From Kineococcus rubinsiae (GTDB lineage Bacteria > Actinomycetota > Actinomycetes > Actinomycetales > Kineococcaceae): a stretch of 64,000 nucleotides of DNA. A program made the translations under genes and the position numbers. The notes below the pieces were generated by a model. That model saw nothing but the letters and a program-made list of their open reading frames with translations, was not told where the DNA came from and did not search any database. This document shows, in pieces, positions 7,474-18,200 of this stretch. Positions within the stretch are counted from its first letter, which is position 1, and each line of letters starts with the position of its first letter. Location: contig NZ_VWPY01000003.1 in assembly GCF_011839805.1 (NCBI RefSeq), positions 62,001 through 126,000 of the forward strand, given 5' to 3'.

Positions 7474-7936
7474 GGCGAAGCTCACCCAACTCCTGGTGTC
7501 GAGGACGTCAGCACTCTGCTGGGGTGCCGACGCGACTCGTCCCGCTGCTCGCCGCTGAGCGGGGCGGGCAGGGCGGGTTGACACCGATCAGCACGACGTG
7601 GCTCCGACGAGCAGTGGCTCACCGTGGCTCACGAGGGTGTCTCCTTCCGCAGGTTCGAGGAAGGACGACACCGGGACAGCGCTCCGTCGCGCTGGGACGA
7701 GGCGGTCAACCTCGCGTGTCTGGCCGCCCTCCGCGTCGTGCCTGAGGTGGTCCAGCTACCGCTCCGCGAACGTGGTTCGGGCCGGGGAAGCACAGAAGCG
7801 TGTGCCCCCGCGGTGGGATCCGCTCTGCTTCGAGCGAAGATCGTTCGGGAGGTGAGCGTACTCGGCGTCACCGGTGGCGTCCAAGGGTTGCCACGCTCGA
7901 GAGCACTTCTCTGCGTGCACCGAGCCACGCGTCGAT
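7474..7936. other. 463-bp stretch without a convincing gene
   Basis: Short ORFs exist on both strands, but none shows the third-position G/C bias of the neighbours, a ribosome-binding site and a recognisable domain together. GTGGCTC occurs three times (near 7599, 7614 and 7624), and TTGACA lies at 7578-7583 on the plus strand without a matching -10. It holds the presumed promoter of the HTTM operon at its left end and the end of the ABC exporter at its right end. Confidence 0.5.
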
Positions 7937-9712
7937 CTAGGCGTGCTGCGCGGTCCAGGCCGCGTGCAGCCGCGAGTACGGTCCGCCCGCGTGCGCCAGC
8001 TCCACGGCCGACCCGACCTCCACGACCCGCCCCGCGTCGACGACCACCACGGTGTCGGCGGCCTCCGCGGTCGAGAGCCGGTGGGCGATCGCGACGGACG
8101 TGCGGCCGGACAGGACGCCCTCGAGCGCTCGCTGCAACCGGACCTCGGTGGCGGGGTCGACGGACGACGTGGCCTCGTCGAGGACGAGCAGGTCGGGGTC
8201 GGCGAGGTGGGCGCGAGCCAGGGCGACGAGCTGGCGCTCGCCGGCGGAGAGGCGTTCCCCGCGCTGGCCGACGGGGGTGTCGAGGCCCTCGGGGAGGCCG
8301 TCGAGCCAGCCCGTGAGGCCGAGCTCGTCGAACGCGCCGCGCACGTCGGCGTCGGTGGACCCCGGGCGGCCGCGGCGGACGTTGTCGCCGACGCTCACGT
8401 CGAACAGGAAACCCTCCTGCGGGACGGCGACGACACGGCGGTGCAGCTCGCGGCCGGGCAGGTCGCGGGCGTCGACGCCGTTGAGCAGGACCCGGCCCGC
8501 GGCGGGGTCGACCAGGCGGGTCACGAGGCGCGCGAGCGTGGTCTTGCCGGAACCCGTCTCGCCGACGACGGCGGTGCGGGAACCGGCAGGCAGGTGCAGG
8601 GCGACGTCGGCCAGGACGACCTTCTCGGTGCCCGGGTAGGTGTAGGCGACGTCCTCGACGCGCACGTCGACGGGCCCGGCGGGCAGCGCCTCCACGCGGT
8701 CCCCGGCGGGTTCGGGGACGACGACCGGGGTGTCGATGAGCTCGACCACGCGGCGCCAGCCGGCGAGGGCGTTCTGCAGCTCGTTGAGCACCTCGGTGGT
8801 GGCCTGCACGGGCCCGACCCACAGCTGCGCGAGGAACAGGAACGCGAGCAGGCGCCCGAGGGTGAGGTCGCCGCCGATCCCGAGCAGGGTCCCGACGACC
8901 ACGACCAGTGCGACGACGAGACCGGAGACGACGACCCCGGCGGAGAACGTCGACGCCGTGGCGACCTGGGCCTTCACGGCCTGCTTGCGGTGCGCCTCGA
9001 CGGCCGCGTCCACGGCCCGCCACGACCGCGCGGACGCGGCGTGCGCGCGGATCACGTCGGCGCCGACGACGGTCTCGGAGACCGCGCCGAGCAGTTCGCC
9101 CATCCGCACCCGCACGAGCGCGTAGGCCGTCGCGACGGGGCGCTGCAGCCGGTTGCGGATCAGCACGAGGGGGACGAAGCAGCCGACCACCACGAGGGCG
9201 AGCTGCCAGGAGTAGAAGAACATCACCGCCGTCGCGAGCAGCACCTGCCCGAGCGACAGCACCAGCACCAGCATCCCGGTCTGCAGGAACGTCGAGATGG
9301 TGTCGACGTCGCTCGTGACGCGGCTGACCAGCGCCCCGCGGCGCTCGCCGCTCTGGGTGAGGACCGCGAGGTCGTGGACGTGGCGGAACGCGCGGACGCG
9401 CAGGCTCGCGAGACCCGCCTCGGTGGAGCGGAACAGCCGCACGTTGACGACCCACGCGGTCACCGTGGTGATCAGGACGACGACGGCCGCGATCGCGCAG
9501 ACCGTGACGACGCGCGAGACGTCGGGACCGCCGGCGGCGAGCAGACCCGTGTCGATGGTCTGCTGCACGGCGATCGGGACCACGAGCTTGCCGATCGTCG
9601 TGGCCGCGGCGATGACCAGCGTCACCCGCAGGCCGACGGCGAACTCGGGCGCGAGTTCCCGCGCCCGGCGCAGGACGCCGCCCCGGGGAGCGGAGGTGGT
9701 GGGGGTGCTCAT
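7937..9712 (-). CDS. ABC exporter half-transporter with consensus ATP site
   Basis: 591 aa. Residues 1-310 form the six-helix exporter domain (VTLVIAAATTIGKLVVPIAVQQTID near the start). The nucleotide-binding domain has Walker A GETGSGKTTLARL, signature LSAGERQLVALARAHL, Walker B LLVLDEATSSVD with the catalytic Glu, and H-loop AIAHRLST. The ATG start overlaps the stop of the upstream ABC gene (ATGA), so the two are co-translated and form a heterodimer. Such exporters move drugs, lipids or peptides; the substrate is not visible. Confidence 0.9.
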   Translation of the reverse strand: MSTPTTSAPRGGVLRRARELAPEFAVGLRVTLVIAAATTIGKLVVPIAVQQTIDTGLLAAGGPDVSRVVTVCAIAAVVVLITTVTAWVVNVRLFRSTEAGLASLRVRAFRHVHDLAVLTQSGERRGALVSRVTSDVDTISTFLQTGMLVLVLSLGQVLLATAVMFFYSWQLALVVVGCFVPLVLIRNRLQRPVATAYALVRVRMGELLGAVSETVVGADVIRAHAASARSWRAVDAAVEAHRKQAVKAQVATASTFSAGVVVSGLVVALVVVVGTLLGIGGDLTLGRLLAFLFLAQLWVGPVQATTEVLNELQNALAGWRRVVELIDTPVVVPEPAGDRVEALPAGPVDVRVEDVAYTYPGTEKVVLADVALHLPAGSRTAVVGETGSGKTTLARLVTRLVDPAAGRVLLNGVDARDLPGRELHRRVVAVPQEGFLFDVSVGDNVRRGRPGSTDADVRGAFDELGLTGWLDGLPEGLDTPVGQRGERLSAGERQLVALARAHLADPDLLVLDEATSSVDPATEVRLQRALEGVLSGRTSVAIAHRLSTAEAADTVVVVDAGRVVEVGSAVELAHAGGPYSRLHAAWTAQHA

Positions 9713-11616
9713 GCCATGCCCGCCTTGTTGTTGTGCGCTTCCTCGGCCCGGTCCGCGGCGGCCCGGGCGTAGGCGGTCACGAGTTCCCGGTAACCGGCGT
9801 CGCGGGCGGCCACCTCCTCCGCCGGTCCGCGGTCCACGACCCGGCCGCGTTCCAGGTGCACCACCTCGTCGGCCAGCGCGATCGTCGCGGGGCGGTAGGC
9901 CACGACGACGACCGTCGTGCCCTCGCCGGACTCGGCCAGGCCGTCGAGCACGGCCCGTTCGACCGTCGGGTCGAGGGCGCTCGTGGCGTCGTCGAGGACG
10001 AGCAGCCGGGGCTTGCGGACGAGGGCGCGGGCGAGCGCGAGGCGCTGGCGCTGGCCGCCGGACAGCGTCGAACCCCGCTCGCCGACCAGTTCGTCGAGGC
10101 CACCGGGCAGCGCGGTGACGAAGTCCTCGGCGCGCGCCAGGCGCAGCGCCCGCCAGATGTCGTCGTCGCTCACCCGGCGCCCGGCAGGGATGTCGTCGGC
10201 GTCGAGGCCGAGGGCGATGTTGCCGCGCACGGTGTCGTCGAACACGAACGTGGACTGCGGCACGAGCGTCGCGGTCCCGGCGACCTGACCCTCCGCGAGC
10301 TCCCGGACGTCGACGCCGTCGAGCACCACCTCACCCGACGTCGGGTCGACCAGGCGCACCAGCATCCCGGCCAGCGTCGACTTCCCGGCGCCCGTGCTGC
10401 CGACCACCGCGACCGTGGAACCCGCGGCGACGTCGAGGGTGACGTCGGCCAGGGCGGGCGTCGGCTCGTGCTGCGGCGCAGCGGTTCGCGCCCGCTGACC
10501 GGGGAGGTCCGGGTGCTCGTCGAGCGGGTCGACGGCGGGGACGGGGTGGCGGTAGCCGAGGCCGCTCGTCGCGACCGGAACCGGCCCGGCGTCGGGGGCG
10601 TCGTCGAACGTGCGCCCGCCCCACGGGGTTGTCGCGCTCTCGCGCAGCACGGCCTGCACCCGGGCGTCCCCGGCGACCGTGCGGGGCAGTTCCGACAGCA
10701 CCCAGCCGAAGGAGCGCACCGGGAACGCGAGCAGCCCGAGCAGGTAGGCGATCTGCACCAGGTCGCCGACGCCCACCGCGCCGCCGGCTGCGCGGGACGC
10801 GCCCACGCAGAGGACGGCCAGCGTGCCGAGGGCGGGCAGCGCGTCGATCACGGGTTCGAACGCCCCGCGGGTCCGGCCCGCCGCGACGTTCGCGTCCCGC
10901 AACCGGTTCGCGTCGACGGTGAACCGCTCGACCTCCTCGTCGGCGAGGCCCAGCGTCTTGACGACGAGCGCGCCCTCGAAGCTCTCGTGCGCCGTCGCGG
11001 ACACCTCGCCGCGCAGCTGCTGCACGCGCGTGACCCGCGGCGACATCCGGCGCTGGTAGACGATGTTCGCGAGCAGAAGCGCGGGGATCACCAGCAGCCC
11101 GATGGTGGCGAGGACCGGGTCAGCGGCGGCCATCGCGACGCCCGCGACCGCGATGAGGACCACGACGCCCAGCGCGAACGGCAACACGAACATCGCCTGC
11201 CAGGTCGCCTCGACGTCGGAGCCGGCCGTGGCGAGCAGGCGGCCCGCGGGGTGGGCGTGGTGCCAGGCGAGGGGGAGTTCGAGGTAACGGCGCGCGAGGC
11301 GCCGCCGGTAGCTCGCCTGCAGGGCGAAGGCCACCATGCCCGCCCAGATCCGCCGCACGAGGATCCCCGCGACGGTCACGACGGTGACGGCCATCAGCGT
11401 CGCGCCGGCCAGCCACACGTCGCCGGTGCTGACGGTGCCCGAGCCGGTGACGGCGGGGACGACGACGCGGTCGGTGACGCGGCCCACGAGGTAGCCGGAG
11501 GCTGCGGTGCCCGCGCCGTAGACGGCCGAGCCCGCGATGGCGATGCCGAACAACCGGGGTTCTTCGCGGGCGCCCCGGGCCATGGTCCGCATGCCGGTCA
11601 GGAAGGTGCCGCTCAC
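9709..11616 (-). CDS. ABC exporter half-transporter with degenerate ATP site
   Basis: 635 aa from GTG 11616 (VSGTFLTGMRTMARG); no Shine-Dalgarno seen. Exporter-type membrane domain over residues 20-310, then a nucleotide-binding domain with Walker A GSTGAGKSTLAGM and signature LSGGQRQRLALARAL. Two catalytic residues are changed: Walker B reads LLVLDDATSALD (Asp for the catalytic Glu), and the H-loop reads VVAYRPATI (Tyr for His). This is the usual asymmetry of heterodimeric exporters (TM287/288, BmrCD type), with the other subunit supplying the working chemistry. A long apparent upstream extension of the frame is antisense to other genes and is not coding. Confidence 0.9.
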   Translation of the reverse strand: MSGTFLTGMRTMARGAREEPRLFGIAIAGSAVYGAGTAASGYLVGRVTDRVVVPAVTGSGTVSTGDVWLAGATLMAVTVVTVAGILVRRIWAGMVAFALQASYRRRLARRYLELPLAWHHAHPAGRLLATAGSDVEATWQAMFVLPFALGVVVLIAVAGVAMAAADPVLATIGLLVIPALLLANIVYQRRMSPRVTRVQQLRGEVSATAHESFEGALVVKTLGLADEEVERFTVDANRLRDANVAAGRTRGAFEPVIDALPALGTLAVLCVGASRAAGGAVGVGDLVQIAYLLGLLAFPVRSFGWVLSELPRTVAGDARVQAVLRESATTPWGGRTFDDAPDAGPVPVATSGLGYRHPVPAVDPLDEHPDLPGQRARTAAPQHEPTPALADVTLDVAAGSTVAVVGSTGAGKSTLAGMLVRLVDPTSGEVVLDGVDVRELAEGQVAGTATLVPQSTFVFDDTVRGNIALGLDADDIPAGRRVSDDDIWRALRLARAEDFVTALPGGLDELVGERGSTLSGGQRQRLALARALVRKPRLLVLDDATSALDPTVERAVLDGLAESGEGTTVVVVAYRPATIALADEVVHLERGRVVDRGPAEEVAARDAGYRELVTAYARAAADRAEEAHNNKAGMA

Positions 11617-11697
11617 TGGACGAAGCTTCGCACGGCTGGGCGAACCGCGCTGATCGTCGCGGGGCGACCGGTCGGTGCGGTGCGCCACGATCAGGGG

Positions 11698-12627
11698 GTG
11701 CGCGTGATCGTGGACCGGGACAGCGTGGCGATGGGCGACGACGTCGAGTTGCACGAGCAGACCGTCGAGGTCGCGGAGACGGCCACGCTCGCGGAGCTCT
11801 TCGCCGTGGCCGCCCCGCGGGTCTCGGTGTCCGGCGGCTCGACGTGGGTGTCGTCCTGGAACGGCACGCCCTTCGCCGTCTGGACCGCCCCCTGGGAGGA
11901 ACCGCGGACGTGGGACGACCGGTTTCGCACCGTCGCGGACCTGCCGACCGGGCCGGGCGTCCCGCACCTCGACCACGCGTACTGGACGCAGGTGGACGCG
12001 GACTGGCTGCTGGGGCGCCTGCGCGCGGGGGAGCCGCTGGACCGCCGTCGCCTGCGCGAGCAGTGGGCCCCGCTGGCGGCGCGGCGCCACGAGGCCGCGC
12101 TGCGCGAGCGGGAGCGCACGGAGCCCGCGCGGCTCTTCGACCCCGCGACCGTCGCGGCCCTGGAGTCGCTCGGCGCGCGGATCGACCTGCACACCGACCG
12201 CGTGTGCCGCGTCGAGGCGGGGGACCCGGCGGGACTCTGGCGCGCGGAGCGCTTGGACACCATGACGCTGGTCTGGACGCCGACGGGGCGCTGCGGCAGC
12301 CTGCGGCCGACCGGGCTGGCGCAGGTCTGGCTCGTCGCGCTGGTCGGGGCCGCCGTGAGCGGACGCGGCCCCGACGCGCTGCCCCCGCCGGCCGCCGAGT
12401 CCGCCGTGCGCGCCGGCCCGCGCCTGCACACGGTCACGCGGGACGTGGGCCGGCGGCGGGACCTGGCGCAGCTGCCCGACGCGGTGCACGCCGCGTGGTT
12501 CCAGCGGACCCTCGACCGCTCGGTCGAGGAGGTCGCCGCCGCGTACGGAGCGCGACCGCCCGCTCCTCGTCCGTGGTGGAGCCGGTGGTGGAACCGGTGG
12601 CGAGCGGCACCACCCCGCGACGGGTGA
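11698..12627 (+). CDS. Hypothetical soluble protein
   Basis: 309 aa from GTG 11698 (VRVIVDRDSVAMGDDVELH). The N-terminal 60 residues alternate beta-like segments (VELHEQTVEVAETATLAELFAVAAP), then come TWVSSWNGTPFAVWTAPWEEP, an Arg-rich helical region (RRRLREQWAPLAARRHEAALRERERTEPARLF), and a C-terminal tail with several Trp (PWWSRWWNRW). No signal peptide or membrane helix. Not recognised. Codon bias and a stop 12 nt before the next gene support it as real and co-transcribed with the acidic protein that follows. Confidence 0.65.
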   Translation: MRVIVDRDSVAMGDDVELHEQTVEVAETATLAELFAVAAPRVSVSGGSTWVSSWNGTPFAVWTAPWEEPRTWDDRFRTVADLPTGPGVPHLDHAYWTQVDADWLLGRLRAGEPLDRRRLREQWAPLAARRHEAALRERERTEPARLFDPATVAALESLGARIDLHTDRVCRVEAGDPAGLWRAERLDTMTLVWTPTGRCGSLRPTGLAQVWLVALVGAAVSGRGPDALPPPAAESAVRAGPRLHTVTRDVGRRRDLAQLPDAVHAAWFQRTLDRSVEEVAAAYGARPPAPRPWWSRWWNRWRAAPPRDG

Positions 12628-12639
12628 CAGGCTTGGCGC

Positions 12640-13863
12640 ATGGCACGCCACGAGGACCGGCCCCCCGTCAGCGACTCCTACGCCCTGGGCGAGTCCGCGC
12701 TGCGCGAGCTGCGTGAGCCGCTGCGCCGCTGGCTCGACCTCAACGCCGAGGTCGACGAGGAGGTGGGCGTCGACGCGATCCTCGAGGCGCTCACCGTCGC
12801 CGCCGGTGGGCTGCTCACCGTGCGGCCGCAGGCGCAGCTCGTGCGCCAGTCGCCCGAGGACGTCGAGGCGCTGACGGGCCGGGTGATCCCCGCGATGGTG
12901 TCCGACGTCGGGTCGCCCGACCCGGAGGAGATGGAGCAGGACCTCCAGCAGCTCTGGCTGACGTTCCTCACCTTCCTCGGCGACACGGGCCGCTGGGCGG
13001 GCTCGCGCGGGGACCTGGAGACGTGCCTGTCGCTGCTGGCCGGTGAGCCGCCGGAGGTCACCGAGGTGCTGGCGCAGGCCGCCGCGAGCGTCGACGAGGG
13101 CGAGGAGGACGCGACCGTCCTCGCGTCCTTCCCCGTCCGCGCGGCCATGGCCGTCCTCGAGCACGTGGGCGAGGGGCTGACCGTCCCCGACGACGAGGAG
13201 CTGGCCGCCGACGACGTCACCGCCGTGCTCGCCGGGTTCGAGCACCGCCTCCCCGTCACCGAGGGCGAGGACGGCGAGCCGCAGCACCTCGAGGACGTGC
13301 CGTGGCTGCGCCAGGTCGTCCTGACGATGATCGCCCTCGACCTGCTGGACGGCGAGGACGAGACGCTGCTCGTGCCGGGCGCGGAGGCCGCGACGTGGCT
13401 GGAACCCTCGCCCGAGCCGCGGGAGCTGCGCCGCCACCTCGTCGGCAGCTTCATCCTCGACGACCCGTCCGCGATCGACGGCGGGTTCTCGATCGCCGAG
13501 GCCGTGCTGCCGACGATCTTCGCCTCCGCCATGGCGGGGCAGCCCTTCGACGACGCGGACCTCGAGGAGCTCGTCGACGGGGCCGCCGGCCTCGGGCCCG
13601 CGGCGGCCGTCGCGATCGGGGAGCTGAAGGAGCGGCTGCAGGAGCTGAGCGTCTTCGGCATCGTCAGCGAGTCCGCGCCGTGGACGGTCGCGCGCGGGTA
13701 CTGGCCGGCCATCGCGGCGGCCGCTGCCGAGGAGGACGACGGCCCGCTGGGCGACCTGTTCGGCGGCGAGGAGCCGCCCCACTGGTTCGACTCGGTGCTC
13801 GGCCAGCTCGGTGTCGGCGACGACCAGGCGCAGCAGATCCGCGGGATGTTCGGCGGCCGCTGA
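12640..13863 (+). CDS. Acidic hypothetical protein, paralogue of the gene at 52239
   Basis: 407 aa, rich in Glu/Asp and helical. Segments such as QQLWLTFLTFLGDTGRWAGS-RGDLETCLSLLAG align by eye with SSWASYLEFLGESGSWRGEDEELADCLDVVAA in the protein encoded at 52239-53228, so the two are paralogues. The order is shared: N-terminal helix, FLxFLGxxGxW core, then two further helical blocks (about 165-240 and 270-400). The C-terminus (DDGPLGDLFGGEEPPHWFDSVLGQLG) is acidic. No enzyme motif or known domain seen; function unknown. Confidence 0.7.
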   Translation: MARHEDRPPVSDSYALGESALRELREPLRRWLDLNAEVDEEVGVDAILEALTVAAGGLLTVRPQAQLVRQSPEDVEALTGRVIPAMVSDVGSPDPEEMEQDLQQLWLTFLTFLGDTGRWAGSRGDLETCLSLLAGEPPEVTEVLAQAAASVDEGEEDATVLASFPVRAAMAVLEHVGEGLTVPDDEELAADDVTAVLAGFEHRLPVTEGEDGEPQHLEDVPWLRQVVLTMIALDLLDGEDETLLVPGAEAATWLEPSPEPRELRRHLVGSFILDDPSAIDGGFSIAEAVLPTIFASAMAGQPFDDADLEELVDGAAGLGPAAAVAIGELKERLQELSVFGIVSESAPWTVARGYWPAIAAAAAEEDDGPLGDLFGGEEPPHWFDSVLGQLGVGDDQAQQIRGMFGGR

Positions 13864-13912
13864 GCTCCCGCACGGCCACCGCGGGCCGGATCGACCGTGG
13901 CACTCTGAACCG

Positions 13913-15172
13913 GTGTCCGTCCCTCCCCGACCGCCTGCGGTGCGCCGCGGGTCGAACCTGCCGCGCGTCGGGGACTACAACCGCGCGGTCGTGCTGGACG
14001 CGGTGCGCCGGCACGTGGACGGCCTGAGCCGCGTGGAGGTCGCCGCGCTCACCGGGCTCTCGGCGCAGACGGTCTCGAACATCTGCCGGTGGCTGCTCGA
14101 CCAGGGTCTCGTCGAGGAGACGGGCAAGAGCAGCGGCGGCCCGGGCAAGCCGCGCACGATCCTGCAGCTCGCGCCGCACGGGCGCTACGCCGTCGGCGTG
14201 CACCTCGACCCGGTGCTCGTCACGACCGTGGTCCTCGACCTGCGCGGCGGCGTCGTCGCCCGCTCGAACGTGCCGCTCTCGCCCGAGGTGCCGCCGCACC
14301 TGGTGCTGAAGATGGTGGCCGCGGAGGTGGAGTCGACGATCGCCGCGTCCGGGGTCCCGCGCGAGCGGATCGCCGGGCTCGGGGTGGCGGTGCCCGGGCC
14401 CGTGGACGGGCCGGCGGGGGCCGTGGTCGGCGCGCCGAACCTGCCCGGCTGGCAGCGGGTCCCCGTCCAGGACGAGCTCGCGCGGCGCACCGGGCTGCCG
14501 GTGCTGCTGGACAAGGACGTCATCGCGGCCGCGGTCGCGGAGATGTGGGCGGGGGGCGCGGGACCGACGGGCTCCTTCGCGTTCTTCTACCTCGGGACCG
14601 GGCTCGGGGCCGGGCTCGTGCTGCGCGGCGAGGTGCTGCGTGGCGCCTCGGGCAACGCCGGTGAGCTCGGGCACCTCGTCGCCGACGGGGCCGGCCCGCT
14701 CTGCGCGTGCGGGCAGCGCGGCTGCCTGGGGGAGATGAACTCACCGCGCGCGATGGTCCTGCGGGCCCAGGAGGCGGGCCTCGGCCCCTGGCCGACGGAC
14801 GACGAGCTGCAGGTCCACGACGCGCTGGCCCGGGTCTGCGAGCTGGCCGGGCAGGGGGTCCCGGAGGCGCTCGCGGTCGTCGACGGCGCCGCCGCGCGGA
14901 TGGCCCGGGCCGTGTCCGGCGTGCAGAACCTGCTGGACATGGACCTCGTCGTCTTCGGCGGACCGCTGTGGTCGCGGCTGGAGAGCCGCTTCCTGGAGGT
15001 GGTGCCGCCGCTGGTGCGCGCGCGCGAGGTCGCCTCGGCCCTGCACCCCGTGGAGATCCGCGGCACCCGCGTCGGGCAGGACGTCGCCGCGGTCGGTGCG
15101 GCCTGCCTGGTCCTCGACGACGCGTTCAGCCCGCGCTCCTCGGTCCTGCTGGTCTCGCCCGCCAGCCCTTGA
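13913..15172 (+). CDS. ROK-family transcriptional regulator
   Basis: 419 aa from GTG 13913. The N-terminal winged helix (residues 15-75) includes RVEVAALTGLSAQTVSNICRWLLDQGLVEE. The ROK sugar-kinase-like domain follows: GLGVAVPGPVDGPAG, LPVLLDKDVIAAAVAEMW, GTGLGAGLVLRGEVLRGASGNAGELGHL, and the zinc motif with CACGQRGCLG. ROK repressors sense sugars or sugar phosphates. The next gene is a GH38 alpha-mannosidase whose promoter starts in this gene's stop codon, so it is likely the mannosidase regulator. Family assignment is secure. Confidence 0.9.
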   Translation: MSVPPRPPAVRRGSNLPRVGDYNRAVVLDAVRRHVDGLSRVEVAALTGLSAQTVSNICRWLLDQGLVEETGKSSGGPGKPRTILQLAPHGRYAVGVHLDPVLVTTVVLDLRGGVVARSNVPLSPEVPPHLVLKMVAAEVESTIAASGVPRERIAGLGVAVPGPVDGPAGAVVGAPNLPGWQRVPVQDELARRTGLPVLLDKDVIAAAVAEMWAGGAGPTGSFAFFYLGTGLGAGLVLRGEVLRGASGNAGELGHLVADGAGPLCACGQRGCLGEMNSPRAMVLRAQEAGLGPWPTDDELQVHDALARVCELAGQGVPEALAVVDGAAARMARAVSGVQNLLDMDLVVFGGPLWSRLESRFLEVVPPLVRAREVASALHPVEIRGTRVGQDVAAVGAACLVLDDAFSPRSSVLLVSPASP

Positions 15173-15198
15173 CGTCGAAACTCCACTTGATTTAGATA
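15169..15198 (+). promoter_or_regulatory. Candidate promoter of the alpha-mannosidase gene
   Basis: TTGACG (15169-15174) overlaps the TGA stop of the ROK gene. After 18 bp comes TAGATA (15193-15198) in an unusually AT-rich patch (TTGATTTAGATATC). The remaining 97 bp to the gene are GC-rich leader. A ROK operator may overlap, but no clear palindrome is seen. Confidence 0.4.
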
Positions 15199-15295
15199 TC
15201 GGGTGGGGATCGACGACGACCCGCACGCCGGGCGTCCGTGGTGAGCCCGGGGCGGCGTGACCCGCCGTCCTGACCGCACCACCGGAGGAGTCCCG

Positions 15296-18200
15296 TTGTT
15301 CGTCAACCCCCGCCTCGTCGAGATGCGCGTCGAGCGCTTCGTCTCCGAACGGCTGGAACCCGCCCTCTACCGCCGCCGCGCCCCGCTGGAGGTGACGGCG
15401 TGGGTGGCGCCGGGTGAGCCGGTGCCCTTCGCCGAGGCGTCCGCCAAGTCCTTCGCGCCGTTCGCCGCCGGGCAGTCCTGGGGCCGGCCGTGGGGCACGA
15501 CGTGGTTCCGGCTCACCGGCCCCGCCCCCGCGGGGTGGGGCGGCGCGGGCACGCGGCTCGAGGTCGTCGTGGACCTCGGCTACAGCCACGTCCAGCCGGG
15601 GTTCCAGGCCGAGGCGACCGCCTACCGGCCGGACGGCACGATCGTGAAGGGGCTCCACCCGCGCAACCGCTACCTGCCGCTCGCGGAGGTCAGTTCGGGC
15701 GGCGGGGTCGACGTGCTGCTCGAGGCGTCGTCGAACCCGGACGTCTCGGGCGACGGCGTCTTCGCGACGCCGACGAAGCTCGGTGACCTCGCGACCGCCG
15801 GGGACGCGCCGCTGTACCGGTTCACGGCCGCCGACGTGGCCGAGCTCGACGTGACGGTCTGGGAGCTGCTGCAGGACGTCTGGACGCTGCGGGGGCTGCT
15901 GCCCGAACTGCCCGAGCAGTCCTCGCGGCGCGCCGAGGTCCTGCGCGCCCTCGACGACGCGGTGGACGCCGTCGACCCGTCCGACGTCGCGGGGACCGCC
16001 GAGGCGGGTCGCCGCGCGCTGGCGCACGTGCTCGCGCAGCCGGCCTCGGCCAGCGCCCACCGCGTCGTCGCCGTCGGGCACGCCCACATCGACTCGGCGT
16101 GGCTGTGGCCGACGCGGGAGACCGAGCGCAAGTGCGCCCGGACGTTCTCGAACGTCCTCGCCCTCATGGACGAGGACCCGGACCTCGTGTTCGCGTGCTC
16201 CTCCGCGCAGCAGTACGCGTGGGTCCGCGACGGCCACCCGGAGCTGTTCGCCCGCATCAAGCAGCGGGTCGCCGAGGGCCGGTTCGTGCCCGTCGGCGGC
16301 ATGTGGGTGGAGTCGGACACGAACATGCCCGGCGGGGAAGCCCTCGCCCGGCAGTTCGTCGCCGGGAAGCGGTTCTTCGCCGAGGAGTTCGGCGTCGAAC
16401 CCCTGGAGGTCTGGCTGCCGGACTCCTTCGGCTACACGGCGGCCATGCCGCAGATCGCCCGGGCGGCGGGGGCGCGGTACTTCCTCACGCAGAAGCCGTC
16501 GTGGAACGAGGTGAACCGGATGCCGCACCACACGTTCACGTGGGAGGGCATCGACGGGTCCCGCGTCTTCACGCACTTCCCGCCCGCCGACACCTACAAC
16601 TCCGAGGTCAGCGGCGCGGAGCTCGCGCTGGCCGAGCGGCAGTTCGCCGAGAAGGGCCGGGCGACCACCTCGCTGCTGCCCTTCGGCTACGGCGACGGCG
16701 GTGGCGGGCCCACCCGCGAGATGCTCGCGGCCGCGGCGCGCACCCGTTCCCTGGAGGGGTCGCCCGCGGTGGAGATCGCCGCGCCGGGGGAGTTCTTCCG
16801 CCGGGCGCAGGCGGAGTACGCCGACCCGCCCGTGTGGAGCGGGGAGATGTACCTGGAGTTCCACCGCGGCACCTACACGTCGCAGGCGCGGACCAAGCGC
16901 GGGAACCGGCGCAGCGAGCACCTGCTGCGCGAGGCGGAGCTGTGGGCGACGGCGGCCGCCGTCCAGCACGGGACCGCCTACCCGTACGAGGACCTCGAGC
17001 GGATCTGGCACACGGTGCTGCTGCAGCAGTTCCACGACATCCTCCCCGGCTCCTCGATCGCCTGGGTCCACCGCGAGGCCGAGGCCCGCTACGCCGAGGT
17101 CGCACGGGAGCTGACCGCCCTCGTCGAGGGCAGCCTGCGGGAGCTCGCGGGGGAGGGGACGACCCCGGTCACCTTCAACGCCTCGCCGTTCGCCCGCGAC
17201 GGGGTTCCCGCACTGGGTGCCGCACCGGCCGCCGTCGGTGCGGACGCGACCGCGTCGGCGGAGGACGGGGGTTTCGTCCTCGCCAACGACCGCGTGCGCG
17301 TGGTGGTCGACGCCGACGGGCTGCTGGCGTCCGTGCGCGACCTCGCCGCCGACCGCGAGGTGCTGGCCCCCGGGGCGCGGGGCGGGCTGCTGCAGCTGCA
17401 CCGCGACACCCCCACGCAGTGGGACGCCTGGGACGTCGACGAGCACTACCGCCGCCACACGACCGACCTCGTGGACGCCGAGTCCGTGGAGCTGATGGAC
17501 GGCTCCGCGGAGCGGGTGGCGGTGCGCGTGGTCCGCGCGTTCGGGGACTCCCGCGTCGAGCAGGTCATCTCCCTCGCCGCGGGTTCCGCGTCGGTCGACC
17601 TGGAGTTCGACGTCGACTGGCACGAGCGCCAGAAGCTGCTGAAGCTGGCGTTCCCGCTGGACGTGCACGCCGACCGCGCGGCCTCGGAGATCCAGTTCGG
17701 GCACGTCATGCGCGCCACCCACACGAACACCTCGTGGGACGCCGCCCGGTTCGAGACGTGCGCCCACCGCTGGGTGCACGTGGGCGAACCCGGCTGGGGC
17801 GTGGCCGTCGCCAACGACTCGACGTACGGACACGACACGGGGCGCACCACGCGCGAGGACGGCGGGACGACCACCTCGGTGCGGTTGTCGCTGCTGCGGG
17901 CGCCCCTGTTCCCCGACCCGGACGCCGACCAGGGCGAACACCGGCTGCGCACCTCCCTCGTCGTCGGCGCCGGCATCCCCGACGCCGTCCGCGAGGGCTA
18001 CCGGCTCAACCTGCCGCTGCGCGAGGTGGCGGGCGCCGGGCCCGTCGAACCGCTGTTCGCGGTCGAGGGCGACGGCGTGGTCGTCGAAGCCGTCAAGCTC
18101 GCCGAGGACCGCAGCGGCGACGTCGTCGTGCGCCTGTACGAGGCCCACGGCAGCCGTGCCCGCGCCGCGGTGCGCCCGTCCTTCGGGGTGGCCTCCGTCG

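Noticed and set aside
7624-8316. Plus-strand ORF in the gap before the ABC exporter
   Set aside because: The first 100 codons have weak coding bias and no recognisable domain, and the rest is antisense to the exporter gene.
9709-13782. 1357-residue fusion reading of the ABC subunit
   Set aside because: The segment upstream of 11616 is antisense to two plus-strand genes with better codon bias; family length supports about 635 residues.
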